From: Dyadobacter sp. CY343
Lineage (GTDB): Bacteria > Bacteroidota > Bacteroidia > Cytophagales > Spirosomataceae
Assembly: GCF_021390335.1 (NCBI RefSeq)
Contig: NZ_JAJUXK010000003.1
Span: forward strand, 744,001-808,000
Reading direction: 5' to 3'
DNA length: 64,000 bases
Part shown: positions 15,504 to 24,603 of the stretch, piece by piece
Layout: each line of letters starts with the position of its first letter
Position numbering within the stretch: the first letter of the stretch is position 1
The notes under the pieces: model-generated
Told to the model about the DNA's origin: nothing
Databases searched by the model: none
What the model saw: only the letters and a program-made list of their open reading frames with translations
Program-made: the position numbers and the translations under genes

Positions 15504-15608
15504 ATGTCCGGAAATATCCCGATTGGCGGCTGACCGTCGGGAGAAGGTTTTCGGTGGTTGGGAATTTTCCACCCTACGATCGTGCTGCCGCGGGATATTT
15601 CCGGATAT
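15504..15608 (+). ncRNA. Structured leader RNA with alternative pairings
   Basis: TCCGGAAATATCCCG at 15507-15521 is an exact 15-bp inverted repeat of 15591-15605, extendable to 18 bp with one G-U pair. The 3' end of the left arm (TCCCGA, 15517-15522) can instead pair with TCGGGA at 15537-15542, which closes a local hairpin with inner CGG/CCG. A further hairpin, GGTGG / CCACC, lies at 15553-15573. The two uses of the left arm exclude each other. This is the layout of an attenuator or riboswitch expression platform, but no strong U tract follows and I cannot match it to a known class. Confidence 0.45.
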
Positions 15609-15640
15609 CCTTTCTAATCCATATTCAAATTTCAGCGTCC

Positions 15641-15760
15641 ATGACACAGGCTGACATATTCCTTTTGGTCAGGAAAATTGCTGTTGGCATACTCCTGACG
15701 GTCGTGCCTTTCCTGCTCATCGCAGGCGGAATCTGGCTTGCGTATACGCTGCTCAGTTAG
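15641..15760 (+). CDS. 39-aa single-span membrane peptide
   Basis: A 39-residue ORF starting MTQADIFLLVRKIAVGILLT and continuing with VVPFLLIAGGIWLAYTLLS. It is one long hydrophobic helix (about residues 13-38) with a short polar N-terminus, so a single-span inner membrane peptide. It lies 31 bp before the fatty acid hydroxylase gene and directly after the structured leader. Small membrane proteins at such positions often associate with the neighbouring membrane enzyme. The ORF could be extended upstream to 15554, but that would run through the leader RNA structure. No family is recognised. Confidence 0.5.
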   Translation: MTQADIFLLVRKIAVGILLTVVPFLLIAGGIWLAYTLLS

Positions 15761-15791
15761 CACTACATCCTTTACAATAAATCGTTAAGAC

Positions 15792-16859
15792 ATGAAAGCA
15801 GAAAAGGAAATTACGCAAAAAATTGCGCGTGACGCCGGTATCAGTGTGTTGCTCTACCTGGCTCCCATTGTTCTGATGTTCGCCGCCTTCTACTTCACGG
15901 GCTACAAGCCCTGGGCAGGCAGCAGCGCATTGCCATTTAAGGTACCCGGTTTTCTGGAAGATGTTTTCAAGAACCTCAGCTCCTGGGGCTTACCTGTAAT
16001 CGTACTTGTGATCGGCGTGGTTGAATTCCTTGCCGGTATGTATGAAAATAAATGGACTAAAAACGAAAGTACACTGGATATTATCTGCTTTATCGTCCCC
16101 AAAATCGTGGTGAGGCCGGTTGTGACCTATTATAGCTTACAACTTTTGCCGCAGATCCTGCCCGAAGGAAAAGGTATATTCAACTGGGTACCGTTCTGGT
16201 GGGCGTTTGTAATCATCGCAGTAGCCGACGATCTGACCCAATACTGGTACCACCGTATTCACCACCAGCTACCCTGGTTGTGGCGTTTTCACCGTACCCA
16301 CCACAGTGCGCCTTATATGGGAATGGCGATGGCGAGCCGCCAGAATATCATTTACACCATATTCTTTTCACAAACATACCTGACTGCCGCGCTTACGTTT
16401 GTAGGGTTGGGTTATGCGGCCCTTTTTGTAAAAGTCATCAAGTCACTGATCGTGACGGGCGCGCATTCCAGCATTCCCTGGGACAAACCATTTTATACGA
16501 TCAAGTGGCTTAACCCGATCGGCTGGGTATTGGAAAGGCTGATATCCACCCCTGCGACGCACCAGGCCCACCATGCCGATACGACCGACGATGGCGTCGG
16601 TTATTACAAAGGAAACTTCGGCAATATGTTCTTTGTGTGGGATTTGATATTCGGGACGGGCATTATTACCAGGAAGTACCCTTCATCATTCGGGATCAAG
16701 CACTATAAGGAAGAAGAATGGTACGCACAGTTCCTCTGGCCTATTTTCAAGTCTAAAAAAGAAGGCAGCGAGCTAGCCGCCAACGGACCGGTAGTAGGTG
16801 ACGAGGTCCGCGAAACGATCATCGAGCCTATTCACCTGGAAGCCCGCGCGGCAAGCTGA
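15792..16859 (+). CDS. Sterol desaturase / fatty acid hydroxylase family protein
   Basis: A 355-aa integral membrane di-iron enzyme of the fatty acid hydroxylase superfamily. The three His clusters are HRIHH (154-158), HRTHH (167-171) and HQAHH (257-261), which ligate two irons. Hydrophobic spans lie at about 18-36, 68-82, 96-115, 133-148 and 186-222. The enzymes use O2 to hydroxylate or desaturate lipid chains or sterol-like substrates at the cytoplasmic membrane. The last 40 residues are a charged cytoplasmic tail. It follows the 39-aa membrane peptide and is 42 bp ahead of a SusC gene, so lipid modification may be linked to that uptake system. Substrate unknown. Confidence 0.9.
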   Translation: MKAEKEITQKIARDAGISVLLYLAPIVLMFAAFYFTGYKPWAGSSALPFKVPGFLEDVFKNLSSWGLPVIVLVIGVVEFLAGMYENKWTKNESTLDIICFIVPKIVVRPVVTYYSLQLLPQILPEGKGIFNWVPFWWAFVIIAVADDLTQYWYHRIHHQLPWLWRFHRTHHSAPYMGMAMASRQNIIYTIFFSQTYLTAALTFVGLGYAALFVKVIKSLIVTGAHSSIPWDKPFYTIKWLNPIGWVLERLISTPATHQAHHADTTDDGVGYYKGNFGNMFFVWDLIFGTGIITRKYPSSFGIKHYKEEEWYAQFLWPIFKSKKEGSELAANGPVVGDEVRETIIEPIHLEARAAS

Positions 16860-16901
16860 AAAGCGCCTCTGTTGCCGCATTTATTATTAAATAAAATTCT
16901 G

Positions 16902-19900
16902 ATGGATAAGAAAAAGATTTACCCTTTATGGTTATTGGGTGCACTCCTGTTGATTTTCTCACAAGCAAAAGCCCAGGACGCTATCACCGGCGTCGTCAAA
17001 GATGATTCCGGCCAGGGGCTGCCGGGTGTGACTGTTGTTGAAAAAGGCAGTTCCAAATATGCCCTGACGGATGTGGACGGTAAGTTTAGTATTGCCGCCG
17101 CCAAAGAATTCCCGTTTACACTGCAACTCAATATGACCGGTTTCCAGACGCAGGAAATCGAGATTTACGAATTGACCGCTGAGGCTGTGGAAGTGACACT
17201 GAAAACGGCCAACCTGCTCGATGAAGTGGTGGTAGTGGGTTATGGTGAACAAAAACGAAAAGATATCACCGGTTCCGTATCCTCAGTCCCTACTGAGATC
17301 AAAAGTCAGCCGGTGGCTTCGGTGGAGCGTTTGCTGCAAGGTTCTGTGGCGGGTGCGGTCGTAACGCAAACTTCCGGCCAGCCGGGCGGCGGGGTAAGTG
17401 TGCAGATCCGGGGTAACAACTCGATCACCGCAGGCAGCGACCCGCTTTACGTGATCGACGGTTTTCCGATCAACAACGATTATTCGCTCAACGATGCCGG
17501 CGTGACGAACGGTTCGAAGATCAACCCTCTTTCGTCGCTCAATACCGCTGATATTGAGAACATTGATGTTTTGAAAGATGCGTCCGCGACGGCGATCTAC
17601 GGTTCCCGCGGTGCGAATGGAGTTGTAATTATTACTACAAAAACGGGCTCAAAGAACAAGTCATCGATCAACTATGACGCATTTTACGGTACCCAGGAAG
17701 TGATCCGCACGCTGCCGCTTTTGAATGCGGGTGAATGGTGGGCGCTGCGGAAAGATGCGGCTGCGAATTCCGGAAAAACGGCTACTATCCCGTCCGTTCA
17801 GGGATATTCGCTGGATACGACCGGCGCGGGTACTGACTGGCAGGCGGCGGCATTCCGCAAAGCTTCCCAGCAAAGTCACAACCTGTCGATCCTTTCGGGC
17901 TCAGACAAAACGCGGCTGGCAGTTTCGGGTAATTATTTCAAACAAAATGGTATTCTTCAAAATACGGATTTCAGAAGGTACTCGGCGCGGGTGAATGTGG
18001 ACCATCAGTATAACGACCGGTTCAGGATACTGGCCAATCTGAATGCGAGCAATATCAAATCGAATGTAGCCCCGGCAAATATTGTGGCCAACCTTTTGCA
18101 AACCCCTCCTGCCCTGCCCGTTTATCAAAACGACGGTTCCTTCGTGATCAACAGCCCGTTTGAATCTGCATTGCAAAACCCGATCAACTCCCTGTACAAC
18201 CAGCTTAACGAGACTATTACCAACCGTTTTCTGGGTAATATTTCGGGTGAATACACGATCATCGACGGATTGAAAGCAAAAATTTTAGTCGGCGCGGATG
18301 TGGTGGGAAACAAGCAAAACCGCTACCTCCCAAGCAGTACCGCAGAAGGCCAGGCTCTAAGCGGCAATGCGATCGTGGGTACCGTTTCTACTACCAGCTG
18401 GCTCAATGAGAACACTTTAAGCTACGATAAGGATATTGACGATAAAAACCGGGTGAATGCAGTAGTAGGTTTCACCGCGCAAACTTCCGAGTCCAAAGCC
18501 ACGATTGCAGAGGCGGCGGGATTCGCTACGGATGCATTTAGTTACAACAACCTGGCAACCGGGATCACCAGCATTGCGCCCCGCTCCGCTGCAAACGATT
18601 GGTCACTTGCCTCCTACCTCGGCCGGATCAACTACGCATTCGACGATCGCTACCTGGTTACTTTTACACTTCGCGCCGACGGTTCTTCCCGTTTTGGAGA
18701 GGGTAACAAATGGGGCTATTTCCCTTCTGCGGCTTTTGGCTGGAACCTGAACAATGAAAAGTTTTTTCAGCAGTTCAAAAAGATCAGTCTGCTGAAACTG
18801 CGTGTGAGTGCGGGTACTACCGGAAACCAGAGCATTCCGCCTTACCAGTCTTTGTCGCAACTTGCCTATTTCCGATACAATTTCTCCAACACAACTGTAT
18901 CCGGTTACGCTCCGAACACCGTACCAAACCCCGATCTTGGCTGGGAGAAAACTTTCCAGGTGGATGCAGGTTTTGACCTGGGACTTTTCAAGAACAGGCT
19001 TAATATCATTTTTGACTACTACTACAAAAGAACCTCCGACCTGCTGCTAACCAGAACCGTCGCGGGCTCATCAGGACTTTCTGACTTTTACAACGGCCAG
19101 GCTTCCACGATCTACCAGAATATTGGCGAAGTAAGTAACCAGGGTATTGAGTTGTATGTAAATTCTCAAAACACAACCGGCGCTCTGAAATGGAATACGA
19201 TCTTCATTTTTGCGCGCAATACCAATAAGATCCTGAGTCTCGGCGGCGGCGTGAACCAGATTATCCCGAACATCAATATGCCATCGATCGCGAAAGTGGG
19301 TTACCCGCTCGGGTCGTTCATTACCTACCAGGCCGACGGTGTTATTCAGCAAGGCGAAACGCCGCTGACGCCCCAGCAAAACAAGAGTCCGGGCGGACAG
19401 AAATATAAGGACGTGAACGGTGACGGGATCATTACCCAAACAGGCGACCGCGTGATCGTTTCCAACCAGCCAGGTTTTACAACCGGTTTGACCAACTCTT
19501 TCAGCTACAAAGGATTTGACCTGATGATCTTTTTCCAGGCGTCGATCGGTGGGAAGTTGTATAACCAAAATCGCGCAAACCTGGAACTGGGGACGGGTTA
19601 CGTAAACGGATCGGACGTACTGCTCGACCGCTGGACACCGGCGAACACGAATACAGACGTGAAAGCCGCATTCCAGGATCCGGCGATCACCATTTCAGAC
19701 CGGTTTATCGAAGACGCTACTTATTACAGGCTGAAAAACCTGTCACTCGGTTACAACATTCCGAAAGCATTGTTGTCGAAAATCAAGATCGAAACGCTGC
19801 GGGTTTATGTATCTGCCCAAAACCCGGTTACCTGGACGAAATACACGGGTTACGATCCGGAAGTAAGCTTGAACGGACAGTCACTGATTAATAAAGGTGT

Positions 19901-19961
19901 CGATTCAGGTGTGTATCCTAATAATAAGTCGTATCAGGTTGGCTTATCGCTGTCGTTTTAA
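16902..19961 (+). CDS. SusC/RagA-family TonB-linked outer membrane protein
   Basis: A 1019-aa SusC-type transporter. Signal peptide 1-24 (ending QAKAQ), carboxypeptidase-regulatory-like domain (about 26-105, GLPGVTVVEKGSSKYALTDV), then the SusC motif DEVVVVGYGEQKRKDITGSV, plug with SDPLYVIDGFPI and LKDASATAIYGSRGANGVV, and a large barrel ending KSYQVGLSLSF. The ATG at 16902 gives the signal peptide. No STN domain, so it is not an anti-sigma transducer. It pairs with the SusD gene 34 bp downstream to import an oligomeric or glycan ligand across the outer membrane. No hydrolase is attached, so the substrate is open. Confidence 0.95.
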   Translation: MDKKKIYPLWLLGALLLIFSQAKAQDAITGVVKDDSGQGLPGVTVVEKGSSKYALTDVDGKFSIAAAKEFPFTLQLNMTGFQTQEIEIYELTAEAVEVTLKTANLLDEVVVVGYGEQKRKDITGSVSSVPTEIKSQPVASVERLLQGSVAGAVVTQTSGQPGGGVSVQIRGNNSITAGSDPLYVIDGFPINNDYSLNDAGVTNGSKINPLSSLNTADIENIDVLKDASATAIYGSRGANGVVIITTKTGSKNKSSINYDAFYGTQEVIRTLPLLNAGEWWALRKDAAANSGKTATIPSVQGYSLDTTGAGTDWQAAAFRKASQQSHNLSILSGSDKTRLAVSGNYFKQNGILQNTDFRRYSARVNVDHQYNDRFRILANLNASNIKSNVAPANIVANLLQTPPALPVYQNDGSFVINSPFESALQNPINSLYNQLNETITNRFLGNISGEYTIIDGLKAKILVGADVVGNKQNRYLPSSTAEGQALSGNAIVGTVSTTSWLNENTLSYDKDIDDKNRVNAVVGFTAQTSESKATIAEAAGFATDAFSYNNLATGITSIAPRSAANDWSLASYLGRINYAFDDRYLVTFTLRADGSSRFGEGNKWGYFPSAAFGWNLNNEKFFQQFKKISLLKLRVSAGTTGNQSIPPYQSLSQLAYFRYNFSNTTVSGYAPNTVPNPDLGWEKTFQVDAGFDLGLFKNRLNIIFDYYYKRTSDLLLTRTVAGSSGLSDFYNGQASTIYQNIGEVSNQGIELYVNSQNTTGALKWNTIFIFARNTNKILSLGGGVNQIIPNINMPSIAKVGYPLGSFITYQADGVIQQGETPLTPQQNKSPGGQKYKDVNGDGIITQTGDRVIVSNQPGFTTGLTNSFSYKGFDLMIFFQASIGGKLYNQNRANLELGTGYVNGSDVLLDRWTPANTNTDVKAAFQDPAITISDRFIEDATYYRLKNLSLGYNIPKALLSKIKIETLRVYVSAQNPVTWTKYTGYDPEVSLNGQSLINKGVDSGVYPNNKSYQVGLSLSF

Positions 19962-19995
19962 TCGCCCCGGTAGTCAACAAGAAATCAATATTCAA

Positions 19996-21564
19996 ATGAA
20001 AAATATCAAATATATATTGCTTCTTCCTCTTGCACTCGCATTGACTTCCTGCGAGGAATTTTTGAAAGAGGAACCCGAGTCTTTCCTTTCGGAAGATCAA
20101 TATTACAAAACACAGAACGACGCGATCAATGCTGTCAACTCGGTTTATTTCTTCCTGAATTCGGGAGGTAACAATATCCAGACTCCCTATAATACGCTTT
20201 TCAATACGGGGATGAATATGGCGGGCGACGATGAAGATCCGGGTCCAGGCGCGACCAATGCAGATGTTCGCTCGCTTTCTGTGCTCGCGCATTCGTCGGG
20301 TAACCTGCGTATTTACGAGATTTGGCAGCAGCATTATGCAGCTATCAAAAAGGCGAATGTTGCATTGGAAAAAATCCCGGCTATCGAGTTTGACAATACA
20401 CTGAAATCAAGGCTGATAGGCGAGTCAAAATTTTTGCGGGCGCTGTATTACTTCAATTTGGTAAGACTTTACGGCGACGTGCCGCTGATCACGGAGTACC
20501 AGAAGTTTGTAGATGCAGCCGGATATGAAGTTGCCAAATCGCCCTCATCAGAGGTGTATGCGCAGATTGAAAAAGACCTGACAGAGGCCGCATTGGCACT
20601 TCCCGCTACTTATGCGTCTCCCGATGCCGGCCGCGCCACTGCCGGAGCTGCAAAAGCATTGCTCGCAAAAGTGTATCTGACCAAGGCTTCCTACCCGCTC
20701 AATATAGCCGCACACTACAAGGATGCAGTCGCCAAGGCAGAGGAAGCACTTTCAGCAACGGACGGCGGTACCGGGACTTACAATTACGACCTGGTGACCA
20801 ATTATGCAGAAGTATTTTTACCCGCATTCAAAAACAACAGGGAGCACATCTTTTCGGCGCAGTTCAAATCGAATTCGCTGAACCAGGGAAACAATGAATA
20901 TTCACGCGCTATACTTTCGGGAGTGCCGGGGTTGAATGGAAACTACGCGCACATGGTGCGGTTTTATACGGTGGGTTCCGATAAGTTTTTCAGCATTTAC
21001 AAACTTTTCAAACCGACTGACAAGCGGCGCGACGTTACTTTTGTGCGAAGTTTTACAAGTCCTGCGAATGGGAGAAAATATGCGTTGCCTATTGCTAATG
21101 CGACCGTATCCGGCGATTCTACGCCATTTTGGAATAAATGGGTTGATCCTGCTTCCTCCACGGTAACGAACCAAGCGGCTACCAATGTACCGATATTAAG
21201 ATATGCAGAACTGCTCCTCATCCATGCCGAGGCAGAAAACGAAGCGAACGGACCTACTGCAAAAGCTTACAAATCGCTAAATCGCGTGAGAAACCGGGCA
21301 GGTTTGCCAAATCTGACGACCGGTTTGTCGAAAGAACAATTCCGCGACTCGGTATATCTGGACCGCCGCCTCGAACTCACTTACGAATACCAGCGCTGGT
21401 TTGACCTGATCCGCCAGAAGGATGCAAACGGAAAGCCGAGTTTCGTGGCGAACCTGCACAAGGTTGGGAAAACCAATGCAGCCGACAAGCACAGACTTTA
21501 TCCGATCCCGCAATCCGAAATAGACAACAACAAGCTACTCGTACAAAACCCTGGTTTTGAATAA
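19996..21564 (+). CDS. SusD/RagB-family lipoprotein
   Basis: A 522-aa surface lipoprotein with signal peptide and lipobox LTSCEE. It carries the SusD pattern: N-terminal EEFLKEEPESFLSEDQYYKT, TPR-type helices (for example SRLIGESKFLRALYYFNLVR), and the C-terminal block AELLLIHAEAENEANGPT then ELTYEYQRWFDLIR and LYPIPQSEIDNN. It forms the lid of the SusC transporter encoded just upstream and binds its ligand. Start chosen at ATG 19996 because it gives the lipoprotein signal. Ligand unknown. Confidence 0.95.
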   Translation: MKNIKYILLLPLALALTSCEEFLKEEPESFLSEDQYYKTQNDAINAVNSVYFFLNSGGNNIQTPYNTLFNTGMNMAGDDEDPGPGATNADVRSLSVLAHSSGNLRIYEIWQQHYAAIKKANVALEKIPAIEFDNTLKSRLIGESKFLRALYYFNLVRLYGDVPLITEYQKFVDAAGYEVAKSPSSEVYAQIEKDLTEAALALPATYASPDAGRATAGAAKALLAKVYLTKASYPLNIAAHYKDAVAKAEEALSATDGGTGTYNYDLVTNYAEVFLPAFKNNREHIFSAQFKSNSLNQGNNEYSRAILSGVPGLNGNYAHMVRFYTVGSDKFFSIYKLFKPTDKRRDVTFVRSFTSPANGRKYALPIANATVSGDSTPFWNKWVDPASSTVTNQAATNVPILRYAELLLIHAEAENEANGPTAKAYKSLNRVRNRAGLPNLTTGLSKEQFRDSVYLDRRLELTYEYQRWFDLIRQKDANGKPSFVANLHKVGKTNAADKHRLYPIPQSEIDNNKLLVQNPGFE

Positions 21565-21583
21565 GTCCGTTCACTTTGCACGA

Positions 21584-22864
21584 TCACCGGCCTTTAAAGC
21601 TGTTTTTTAATATGATCGATAGTCCGACCTGGTAAGGCTTGACCTGGAAAGCTCCCTCCGTACCTAGCAATTTGGTAAACCCATATTCGAAGTAAGGACC
21701 GACCTGCAATGTTCCACTTTTACCAACCACTACTTGACGGCCGATACCCGCATTCAGCCACGCCATAGTGAAGCCTTGCGTCAGTTCCGTACTGAGCTCG
21801 GTGCCTATTGTAGCATAAAAATCGCGGAACGCCGGCGCCCGCGGAACGAATTGTTTTCGTACTCCCAATCCGACCAACCGCAATGTACGGTCGGAATTCA
21901 CGGCAGTGAACTTCCGCCTTACCTGTGCATCATTTGTTCCGCCGGGCAAGATCTCAAACTCATCGCCAGCCCGCTCGTAACGTACAGATTGGCGGTAATG
22001 TGAATAACTGATCAGGAATTCAAAACCATTTTTCCCGATTCCTGCATTCAGCTTATATCCCAAAGTTTCAAGCGAAGCGGACCTGGGAAACTGGAAATTT
22101 CGATAGATAAAACCGGGATTTGAAATGACATTCAGAACCTGGAAGGTCTTAACAGGCGTAACCCCGGCCAGGATCGTCCAGCCGTGGTTCGCGGTCTTTG
22201 GTTTTACGAAGTAGCTCGAATCGGGTAAAACGGGCTCGGGTACCTGCATTAGCGGGCTGGCAAAGTGCGCCGGCAAGTTGTCAAGAAGCGCCAGGTTCTC
22301 TTCGACTTTGCTACCTGGATCCTCGTTAATTACTTCTTTGTCAACTGCTTCAAGAGCATTAATATTTTCCCGATCAGGCAGATCCGGGGTTGGATCAATA
22401 GTCCGCTCAGACGGAACTGCTACGTTTCTGTTAGTTTCTAAATTGTCTTGTACTTCAACAGACTCGACCGGGCCGGTTTGCTTTACAATACTACTTATTT
22501 CAACCAACCCGACTGACTTTGCCGCAACCCTGTTTTCAGCAATATGCTTTGTCTCAACCGCTGCCGCTGCAAGCGCCGGTTTTGCCGCTTCGGGTAACCC
22601 GTTCGTATTGACTTTCGCCGAATGCGGCATTTCTTTCACAGCCGGATTTCTGCTTGACCGGTGAAATAACGTTCCCGTAAACAGGATTGCCAGGGTCAGG
22701 AAAACGATCCAGTTTCTTTGAAAATTCTTGTCTTTCTGCCATACCCGCAATGCTGCAAAGATATTCTTCTTCAACATCGGATCCGGCTTCATTTCGAAGT
22801 CGTCGAACCTCCGTTTCAGGGCGTCGCGCAATCCGTCATCTGTATGGTTCTCAGGAGATTTCAT
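21584..22864 (-). CDS. Anti-sigma-like protein with barrel-like periplasmic domain
   Basis: A 426-aa protein. Residues 1-42 are charged and cytoplasmic, like the sigma-binding end of an anti-sigma factor. One span follows (about 47-64, NWIVFLTLAILFTGTLF), then a Glu/Val/Pro-rich linker of about 150 residues. The C-terminal 200 residues look like an eight-strand outer membrane barrel (GWTILAGVTPVKTFQVLNV, then repeated aromatic strands ending GLSIILKN). The gene overlaps the upstream ECF sigma gene by 14 bp, so the two are translationally coupled. It probably controls that sigma factor. A non-cleaved inner membrane span joined to a barrel-like domain is odd; the domain may be soluble. Confidence 0.7.
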   Translation of the reverse strand: MKSPENHTDDGLRDALKRRFDDFEMKPDPMLKKNIFAALRVWQKDKNFQRNWIVFLTLAILFTGTLFHRSSRNPAVKEMPHSAKVNTNGLPEAAKPALAAAAVETKHIAENRVAAKSVGLVEISSIVKQTGPVESVEVQDNLETNRNVAVPSERTIDPTPDLPDRENINALEAVDKEVINEDPGSKVEENLALLDNLPAHFASPLMQVPEPVLPDSSYFVKPKTANHGWTILAGVTPVKTFQVLNVISNPGFIYRNFQFPRSASLETLGYKLNAGIGKNGFEFLISYSHYRQSVRYERAGDEFEILPGGTNDAQVRRKFTAVNSDRTLRLVGLGVRKQFVPRAPAFRDFYATIGTELSTELTQGFTMAWLNAGIGRQVVVGKSGTLQVGPYFEYGFTKLLGTEGAFQVKPYQVGLSIILKNSFKGR

Positions 22865-23435
22865 ATTGCGTAATTCCTTTTTGTTCTAATTTCTTGATTA
22901 ATAAATTTCTCCCTTTGAAAAACTGGGAGCGCGAAGTACTCTCCGTAATGTGCAGAAACTCTCCTATTTCTTTGTGCGAAAATCCGTCGATCAGGTATAA
23001 GTTAACCACCATTCTGTAACCGTCGGGCAGGCTGTTGATCACATTCAGCAGCACTTCCATATCCATTTGGTTGATGATCCGTTCGTGTTCCTCAGATTTG
23101 AATTCGGCGGCAATATCGTCGACGCATGAATTGAGCTGCTCCTGCTTCGTAGTGCGGTTATAGTAATTGATAGCAGTCCGGATCACGATCGATTTTACCC
23201 AGCTGGCCACCACATTGGTATCCTTTAATTCTCCCAGATTCTTGAAAACCTTGATCAGCGCCTCCTGAAATATATCTTCCGCCTCGGCACCCGTTTTGGC
23301 GTAACGGAAACAAATACCCAGCAGCTTCGATTTGTAGAGGTCATAAAAAGCAGTCTGCGCACTGGGGTCCTGCCTCTGACAGGCTTTGACCAGTTCTTCC
23401 AGCGAGCTGTATTTTTTGCTTTTAAAAAGCCTCAT
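22851..23435 (-). CDS. ECF RNA polymerase sigma factor
   Basis: A 194-aa ECF sigma-70 factor. Region 2 is AYDLYKSKLLG-like, continuing through AEDIFQEALIKVFKNL. Region 4 contains LPDGYRMVVNLYLIDGFSHK and the recognition helix EIGEFLHITESTSRSQFFKG. It overlaps the downstream anti-sigma/barrel gene by 14 bp. A promoter is not obvious upstream, where the PepSY-like lipoprotein gene ends 45 bp away on the same strand, so the three may be co-transcribed. It probably responds to an envelope signal; targets are unknown. Confidence 0.92.
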   Translation of the reverse strand: MRLFKSKKYSSLEELVKACQRQDPSAQTAFYDLYKSKLLGICFRYAKTGAEAEDIFQEALIKVFKNLGELKDTNVVASWVKSIVIRTAINYYNRTTKQEQLNSCVDDIAAEFKSEEHERIINQMDMEVLLNVINSLPDGYRMVVNLYLIDGFSHKEIGEFLHITESTSRSQFFKGRNLLIKKLEQKGITQYEIS

Positions 23436-23479
23436 TGAATTATCTTAAACATTAAAGGATCGAGACGTTAAGCCGGTAT

Positions 23480-24439
23480 TCAATTCACATATTTGGTGTG
23501 GAATCTTTCCAATTCTTTTGCATTTTCGTCAAGTATCAATTCCAAAGATTCGCGGTTACTGTTGCTCAGGTAAAACCAATATCCATTGGTAATGCGCATC
23601 TGGTAGCCGAGTTGAAAAGTAAATCCATATTGTGCATTCAGCTGATCAAGATATTGCTTGACATGATCCGGCAATTCATCGACGCCCGACAATGTTTTGG
23701 CTGGTTTGTAACTTACCGAAATCAGGTTTTGATCGTTATCAAACACATAATCACCGCCTGGCAGACCGTCGCCATTTGAAGCGTTGAGCTGATACCGCTT
23801 TTCGTTTTTTTCGTCTATAAAGATCAGCCCGCCGATATGCAAAATAGGCTCCGCGTCCATAACAGACCTAATTTTCTCTGGCAGATCCGCTTTCGAATTG
23901 ATTGGATATTCAAATTTGTAAAATGGCTCGCTGCGGATCATATAGATCGGTTCATTCTCTACCCAATTGAGCAAATATTCCTTATCCTGAAACCGATACC
24001 TGGCTGTGCGCAACCGATAGGGTCTGTGAAATGATTCTACCTCGTCCCGATAGTCCGAAATCTCCACGCCGGCCAGCATCGAATTGTCGATACCCACCCG
24101 GATGGAGTCGGGAACTGCAACATCTTCCAGCCTCGACCGCCTCAAAATCTTCAACGAATCCATCCCGGCATAAAACCGCTGATTATTCACCTTGTAGTTC
24201 GCCTCCCAAAACTTGTCCTTTTCAACGATTTTGATCGTTGTTTCGGTCGCGTCAGGAAAACGGGCACTGAACATTTTCACTACTTTTTCGGGTATTTCCG
24301 ACAATACAGGCGGCTCTGCAGGTTCTATTACTGTGTTACAGCCTGCCAAAAAAAACAGTAAAGCGGCCGTGGCCAATAAAGAACTTTTAGAGGAGAGTTT
24401 AATTTTTTTAAAAAAGGAGCTAGGTAAAAATCTGAACAT
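23480..24439 (-). CDS. PepSY-like lipoprotein
   Basis: A 319-aa lipoprotein (Cys33 in FFLAGCN). After the lipobox it has a PepSY-like module (about 45-105, VVKMFSARFPDATETTIKIV then KFWEANYKVNNQRFYAGMD) of the BLIP-like type. The remaining part includes further PepSY-like alpha/beta units, for example LPDHVKQYLDQLNAQYGF near the end. Such periplasmic proteins bind or inhibit partner proteins; the target here is unknown. The ATG at 24439 gives a normal lipoprotein signal; an upstream in-frame start at 24475 is less likely. It lies just ahead of the ECF sigma gene in the same direction. Confidence 0.7.
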   Translation of the reverse strand: MFRFLPSSFFKKIKLSSKSSLLATAALLFFLAGCNTVIEPAEPPVLSEIPEKVVKMFSARFPDATETTIKIVEKDKFWEANYKVNNQRFYAGMDSLKILRRSRLEDVAVPDSIRVGIDNSMLAGVEISDYRDEVESFHRPYRLRTARYRFQDKEYLLNWVENEPIYMIRSEPFYKFEYPINSKADLPEKIRSVMDAEPILHIGGLIFIDEKNEKRYQLNASNGDGLPGGDYVFDNDQNLISVSYKPAKTLSGVDELPDHVKQYLDQLNAQYGFTFQLGYQMRITNGYWFYLSNSNRESLELILDENAKELERFHTKYVN

Positions 24440-24518
24440 TGGAACGTTACTGGGTCTGTAAATAATAAGACACAAGTTAATGAACTAGCGCTGCCTTTGC
24501 TTGGAAATATTGGGGAAG

Positions 24519-24603
24519 GCTGTTGGCTGTTAGCTGTTAGCTGTTAGCCATTAGCTGTCAGCTATTGATATAAGGCTAACAGCTAAAACCTAACAGCTAA
24601 AAC
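24519..24603. repeat. GCTGTTA tandem and inverted repeat
   Basis: Several copies of a 7-bp unit GCTGTTA (24519-24551), then degenerate copies, then the complement TAACAGC twice (24577-24596). The block can form a hairpin. It lies between the convergent ends of no genes: it follows the DUF1080 stop codon (which is inside it, 24597-24599) and precedes the PepSY-like gene start. It may act as a terminator for the DUF1080 gene. Confidence 0.7.

Noticed and set aside
15504-15608. SRP RNA, 6S RNA, RNase P RNA or a SAM, TPP or cobalamin riboswitch
   Set aside because: None of their conserved core sequences is present.
19897-19995. Upstream extension of the SusD gene at 19996
   Set aside because: The extension overlaps the SusC end and removes the lipoprotein signal from the N-terminus.
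24519-24603. CRISPR array
   Set aside because: The units are only 7 bp, partly inverted, with no spacers of uniform length and no cas gene in the window.
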